From the NCBI GenBank assembly GCA_947085035.1, contig CAMTUW010000008.1, positions 1-25,467 of the forward strand: a stretch of DNA of 25,467 nucleotides, given 5' to 3'. Position numbers and translations under genes: made by a program. The first letter of the stretch is position 1, and every line of letters begins with the position of its first letter. Of this stretch, positions 23,226 through 25,467 are shown in pieces. The DNA is from CAMTUW01 sp947085035. Its GTDB lineage: Bacteria > Actinomycetota > Coriobacteriia > Anaerosomatales > PHET01. The notes under the pieces were generated by a model. It ran no database searches. It saw nothing but the letters and a program-made list of their open reading frames with translations, and had not been told where the DNA came from.

Positions 23226-24161
23226 ATGAGCTTTCCGAAAGTGACGATCGTCGGCGCGGGCCAGGTGGGAGCCACGGCGGCGCAGTTGCTGTTGCTGCAT
23301 GGTGTGGCCGACGTGGTCATGATCGATGTGGTCGAGGGGATCCCGCAGGGCAAGGCGCTCGACCTCATGCACCTGCGCTCGGTGGAGCGTTTCGGCCCGA
23401 GCATCGTCGGCACGAACGATTACGCCGAGACCGCAGGCTCCGACGTCGTTGTGATCACGGCTGGTCTGCCTCGCACGCCGGGTATGACCCGCGACGACCT
23501 GCTCGCCACGAACAGCCGCATCGTGCGGAGCGTCATCGCGAGCGCGGTGGCGGCCTCGCCGGACGCCGTCTTCATCTGCGTGACGAACCCGCTTGACATC
23601 ATGGCCTACCTCGCGTGGCGCGAGTCGGGACTGCCCTCGGGTCGAGTGCTGGGCATGGGGGGCGTTTTGGATTCGGCGCGCTTCGCGTTCGCGGTTGCCG
23701 AGAAGACCGGGGCGCCCATCTCCGAGATCGACGCGTTGGCGATCGGGGCCCACGGTGACGCCATGGTGCCGATGCCGCGCCTCACGACCATCAACGGGGT
23801 GCCGATCACCGACCTGTTGCCCGCCTCAGACGTGACCGCCCTCGTCGAGCGCACCACCTTCGGCGGGGCCGAGGTCGTCGCGCTGCTCAAGACCGGCTCT
23901 GCGTTCTACGCCCCTGCGGGCTCGATCGTGGCGATGGTGCGCGCGATCCTGTCGGATTCGGGCGAGACACTGCCAAGCTGCGTGTATCTTGACGGCGCGT
24001 ACGGTATCGAGGACGTCTATCTTTCGGTGCCCGCGAGGCTGGGCAGGGAGGGACTGCAAGGCGTGGTCACTCTGCCGCTCACCAACGACGAGCTCGATGC
24101 CCTCCAGGCATCCGCCGCCACGGTAGCGGAGTCCTTGGACGCCCTCGGGCTGCGCGGGTAG
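23226..24161 (+). CDS. mdh: Malate dehydrogenase (LDH-like, NAD-dependent)
   Basis: A 311-residue cytosolic enzyme interconverting malate and oxaloacetate. ATG at 23226 follows GAGAGGGG; an ATG at 23205 would add seven unlikely residues. The NAD loop is GAGQVGAT (residues 10-17), with Asp34 at the end of the second strand favouring NAD over NADP. Substrate residues are Arg83 in PRTPGMTR (the position that is Gln in lactate dehydrogenase), Arg89, Asn121 in TNPLD and Arg152 in DSARF, with the catalytic His176 in GAHGDAMVP. These mark it as malate, not lactate, dehydrogenase. A single base separates its stop from the fumarase start, so malate and fumarate steps are co-expressed. In an anaerobe this would run reductively to fumarate, or oxidatively in the TCA cycle. 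Confidence 0.94.
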   Translation: MSFPKVTIVGAGQVGATAAQLLLLHGVADVVMIDVVEGIPQGKALDLMHLRSVERFGPSIVGTNDYAETAGSDVVVITAGLPRTPGMTRDDLLATNSRIVRSVIASAVAASPDAVFICVTNPLDIMAYLAWRESGLPSGRVLGMGGVLDSARFAFAVAEKTGAPISEIDALAIGAHGDAMVPMPRLTTINGVPITDLLPASDVTALVERTTFGGAEVVALLKTGSAFYAPAGSIVAMVRAILSDSGETLPSCVYLDGAYGIEDVYLSVPARLGREGLQGVVTLPLTNDELDALQASAATVAESLDALGLRG

Positions 24162-24162
24162 C

Positions 24163-25005
24163 GTGCTCACGGCCGACAGCATAGCCGCAGCCGTCTCGGA
24201 GGCCGTCTTACGGGCGGCGTTCTCGCTTCGCGATGACGTCACGGCGGCGCTCACCGCGGCATCGCTCACCGAGCGCTCCGAGCGCGGTCGTGCGGTCCTG
24301 GCTCAGCTTCTCGACAACGCACGGATCGCTGAGAGCGATTCGGTGCCGCTGTGCCAAGACACCGGTACCGTCTGGGTTCGCGTCGAGATCGGGGCCGAGG
24401 AGGTACTCGCAGGCGACGTCCAGGCTGCCGTGGATGGTGCGGTCGCCGGGGCGTATCGCGAGGCCGGCCTGCGCATGTCGCTGGCGCGTGACGCGCTGCT
24501 CGATCGCACGAACACCGGCGACAACACCCCCGCGCTCATCGATGTGACATGGCGCCGGGGCACGGGGGCCACCGTGAGCGTCATGCTCAAAGGCGGCGGA
24601 TCGGACAATGCCAGCCGAGTCGAGATGCTCTCGCCTGACGCGGGCTTCGCCGGAGTCGAGAGGGTCGTGCTCGAGACGGTGAACGCCAAGGCGACCGGGG
24701 CCTGCCCTCCGCTGGTGATCGGCGTGGGCGTCGGTTCGACCTTCGACAAGGTCGCGGGGCTCGCGAAGAAAGCGCTGCTGCGTCGCGTCGACGAACCCGC
24801 GTCCGACCCGCGCATCGCCGCGTTCGAGACGCGGTTGCTCGCGGCGGTCAACGCGACCGGCATAGGGCCAGCGGGCTTGGGCGGCGACACCACAGCGCTT
24901 GCGGTGCTCGTCATGACGGCACCCTGTCACATCGCGGCGTTGCCCGTGGCGGTCAACATGGGCTGCTGCGCCGTGAGGACCGCCAGCGTCGAGGTGATCG
25001 CGTGA
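24163..25005 (+). CDS. Class I fumarate hydratase, alpha (N-terminal) subunit
   Basis: A 280-residue iron-sulphur hydro-lyase subunit of the FumA N-terminal/TtdA type, catalysing fumarate-malate hydration with a beta subunit. GTG at 24163 begins 2 bases after the mdh stop. Candidate 4Fe-4S ligands are Cys64 in LCQDTGT, Cys181 in TGACPPLVIGVG and Cys268 (or Cys269) in NMGCCAVR. LKGGGSDNAS (142-151) and GLGGDTTALAV (238-248) are family segments. The length is normal for the split form. The beta subunit, usually the next gene, is not next here: the following gene is an MFS transporter overlapping by 4 nt. Tartrate dehydratase alpha subunits look similar, but mdh next door favours fumarase. Confidence 0.9.
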   Translation: MLTADSIAAAVSEAVLRAAFSLRDDVTAALTAASLTERSERGRAVLAQLLDNARIAESDSVPLCQDTGTVWVRVEIGAEEVLAGDVQAAVDGAVAGAYREAGLRMSLARDALLDRTNTGDNTPALIDVTWRRGTGATVSVMLKGGGSDNASRVEMLSPDAGFAGVERVVLETVNAKATGACPPLVIGVGVGSTFDKVAGLAKKALLRRVDEPASDPRIAAFETRLLAAVNATGIGPAGLGGDTTALAVLVMTAPCHIAALPVAVNMGCCAVRTASVEVIA

Positions 25006-25467
25006 GCGAAGCGACGCCGGTCGCGGCCGCGCGCGCATCGACCACGTTCGGGCGTCTCGCCAAAGATGTGCGCTTCCGGCGGCTGTGGGCCGCTCAGATG
25101 GTGTCGGGAGTGGGCGACTGGCTCGTCATCGGTCTGCTGATCCCGCTTGTCAGCGCGCTGTCGGGCGGCTCGTCGTTCGCCGTGGCCGGTATTCTCATCG
25201 CCAAGATCATCCCGGCGCTCCTGTTCTCATCACTGACCGGCGCTCTGGTGGATCGCTTCGACCGTCGCAAGGTGATGATCGCCGCCGATCTCGTGCGCTT
25301 CTGCCTCGTGCTCGTGCTGCTGTCGACCAACTCTCTGGCCGCGATCTATCTCATCGTGCTTCTGATGGAGACGGCGTCGCTGTTCTTCTGGCCCGCGCGC
25401 AACTCGCTGATCCCGTATCTGGTCGCCGAGAAGGACATCACGGCGGCCAACGGCGCCATGTACACCA
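25002..25467 (+). CDS. MFS transporter, N-terminal part, cut by window end
   Basis: GTG at 25002 overlaps the fumarase stop by 4 nt and the frame stays open to the window end (155 residues visible). A short cytosolic lead is followed by hydrophobic helices near 31-53, 61-80, 95-110 and 113-133. Between helices two and three lies the MFS loop A motif in the form GALVDRFDRRKVM. The later WPARNSLIPYLVAEKDITAAN resembles EntS-type and MFS_3 exporters. The substrate cannot be told. Its overlap with the fumarase gene suggests shared expression, which is not evidence of a shared function. Confidence 0.85.
   Translation, partial: MSEATPVAAARASTTFGRLAKDVRFRRLWAAQMVSGVGDWLVIGLLIPLVSALSGGSSFAVAGILIAKIIPALLFSSLTGALVDRFDRRKVMIAADLVRFCLVLVLLSTNSLAAIYLIVLLMETASLFFWPARNSLIPYLVAEKDITAANGAMYT

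Noticed and set aside
1..25467. CRISPR arrays, insertion sequences, prophage or attachment sites
   Set aside because: No regularly spaced repeats, transposase, integrase or phage genes were seen in either strand; gene order looks chromosomal and ordinary in composition.

Overview
This is a high-GC bacterial window with strong Shine-Dalgarno sites, frequent GTG/TTG starts and 4-nt stop/start overlaps. The gene set combines multiheme c-type cytochromes, a system II (ResB/CcsA) cytochrome maturation pair, a menaquinone methyltransferase, TatA/TatC, HypA/HypB, malate dehydrogenase and a class I fumarase subunit. It suggests an anaerobic, respiring, Gram-positive-type organism. A deep actinobacterial lineage near Coriobacteriia (for example the OPB41/Anaerosomatales type) is my best guess. 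That is inferred from gene content; no rRNA or marker tree is available here.

Region 1 (1-10.7 kb) is a cytochrome and extracellular-protein block. It holds the end of an NHL beta-propeller protein, a secreted 7-heme cytochrome with its own likely promoter, and a 1625-residue secreted protein of NHL propellers, seven Ig-like repeats, FN3 and C-terminal beta domains. Next come resB-ccsA (translationally coupled) and an N-terminally anchored cytochrome with 14 CxxCH sites plus one CX3CH site. The maturation genes sit between the cytochromes they would serve.

Region 2 (10.7-16.2 kb) opens with a strongly structured RNA leader ahead of a B12-binding radical SAM gene. ubiE/menG follows, then an amidohydrolase that could be a futalosine-pathway deaminase. 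Two small membrane-anchored proteins come next (a proline-rich one and a TPR one), and the block closes with a 13-bp perfect hairpin, probably a bidirectional terminator.

Region 3 (16.2-19.9 kb) has two divergent STAS anti-anti-sigma genes with no kinase partner beside them, then tatA-tatC and hypA-hypB-HD protein. Tat and HypAB fit export and nickel maturation of redox enzymes, although no hydrogenase is in the window.

Region 4 (19.9-25.5 kb) has a topoisomerase I with archaeal-like motifs and four C-terminal zinc modules, a nitrilase-fold protein lacking the catalytic residues, mdh and a fumarase alpha subunit (tightly spaced), and the start of an MFS transporter.

A recurring -10-like element, TAnA(A/C)TC, lies upstream of seven transcription units. 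The most novel-looking items are the leader RNA at 10718-10813, the giant NHL/Ig protein inside the cytochrome cluster, the CX3CH haem site, and the amidohydrolase/radical SAM/menG grouping.
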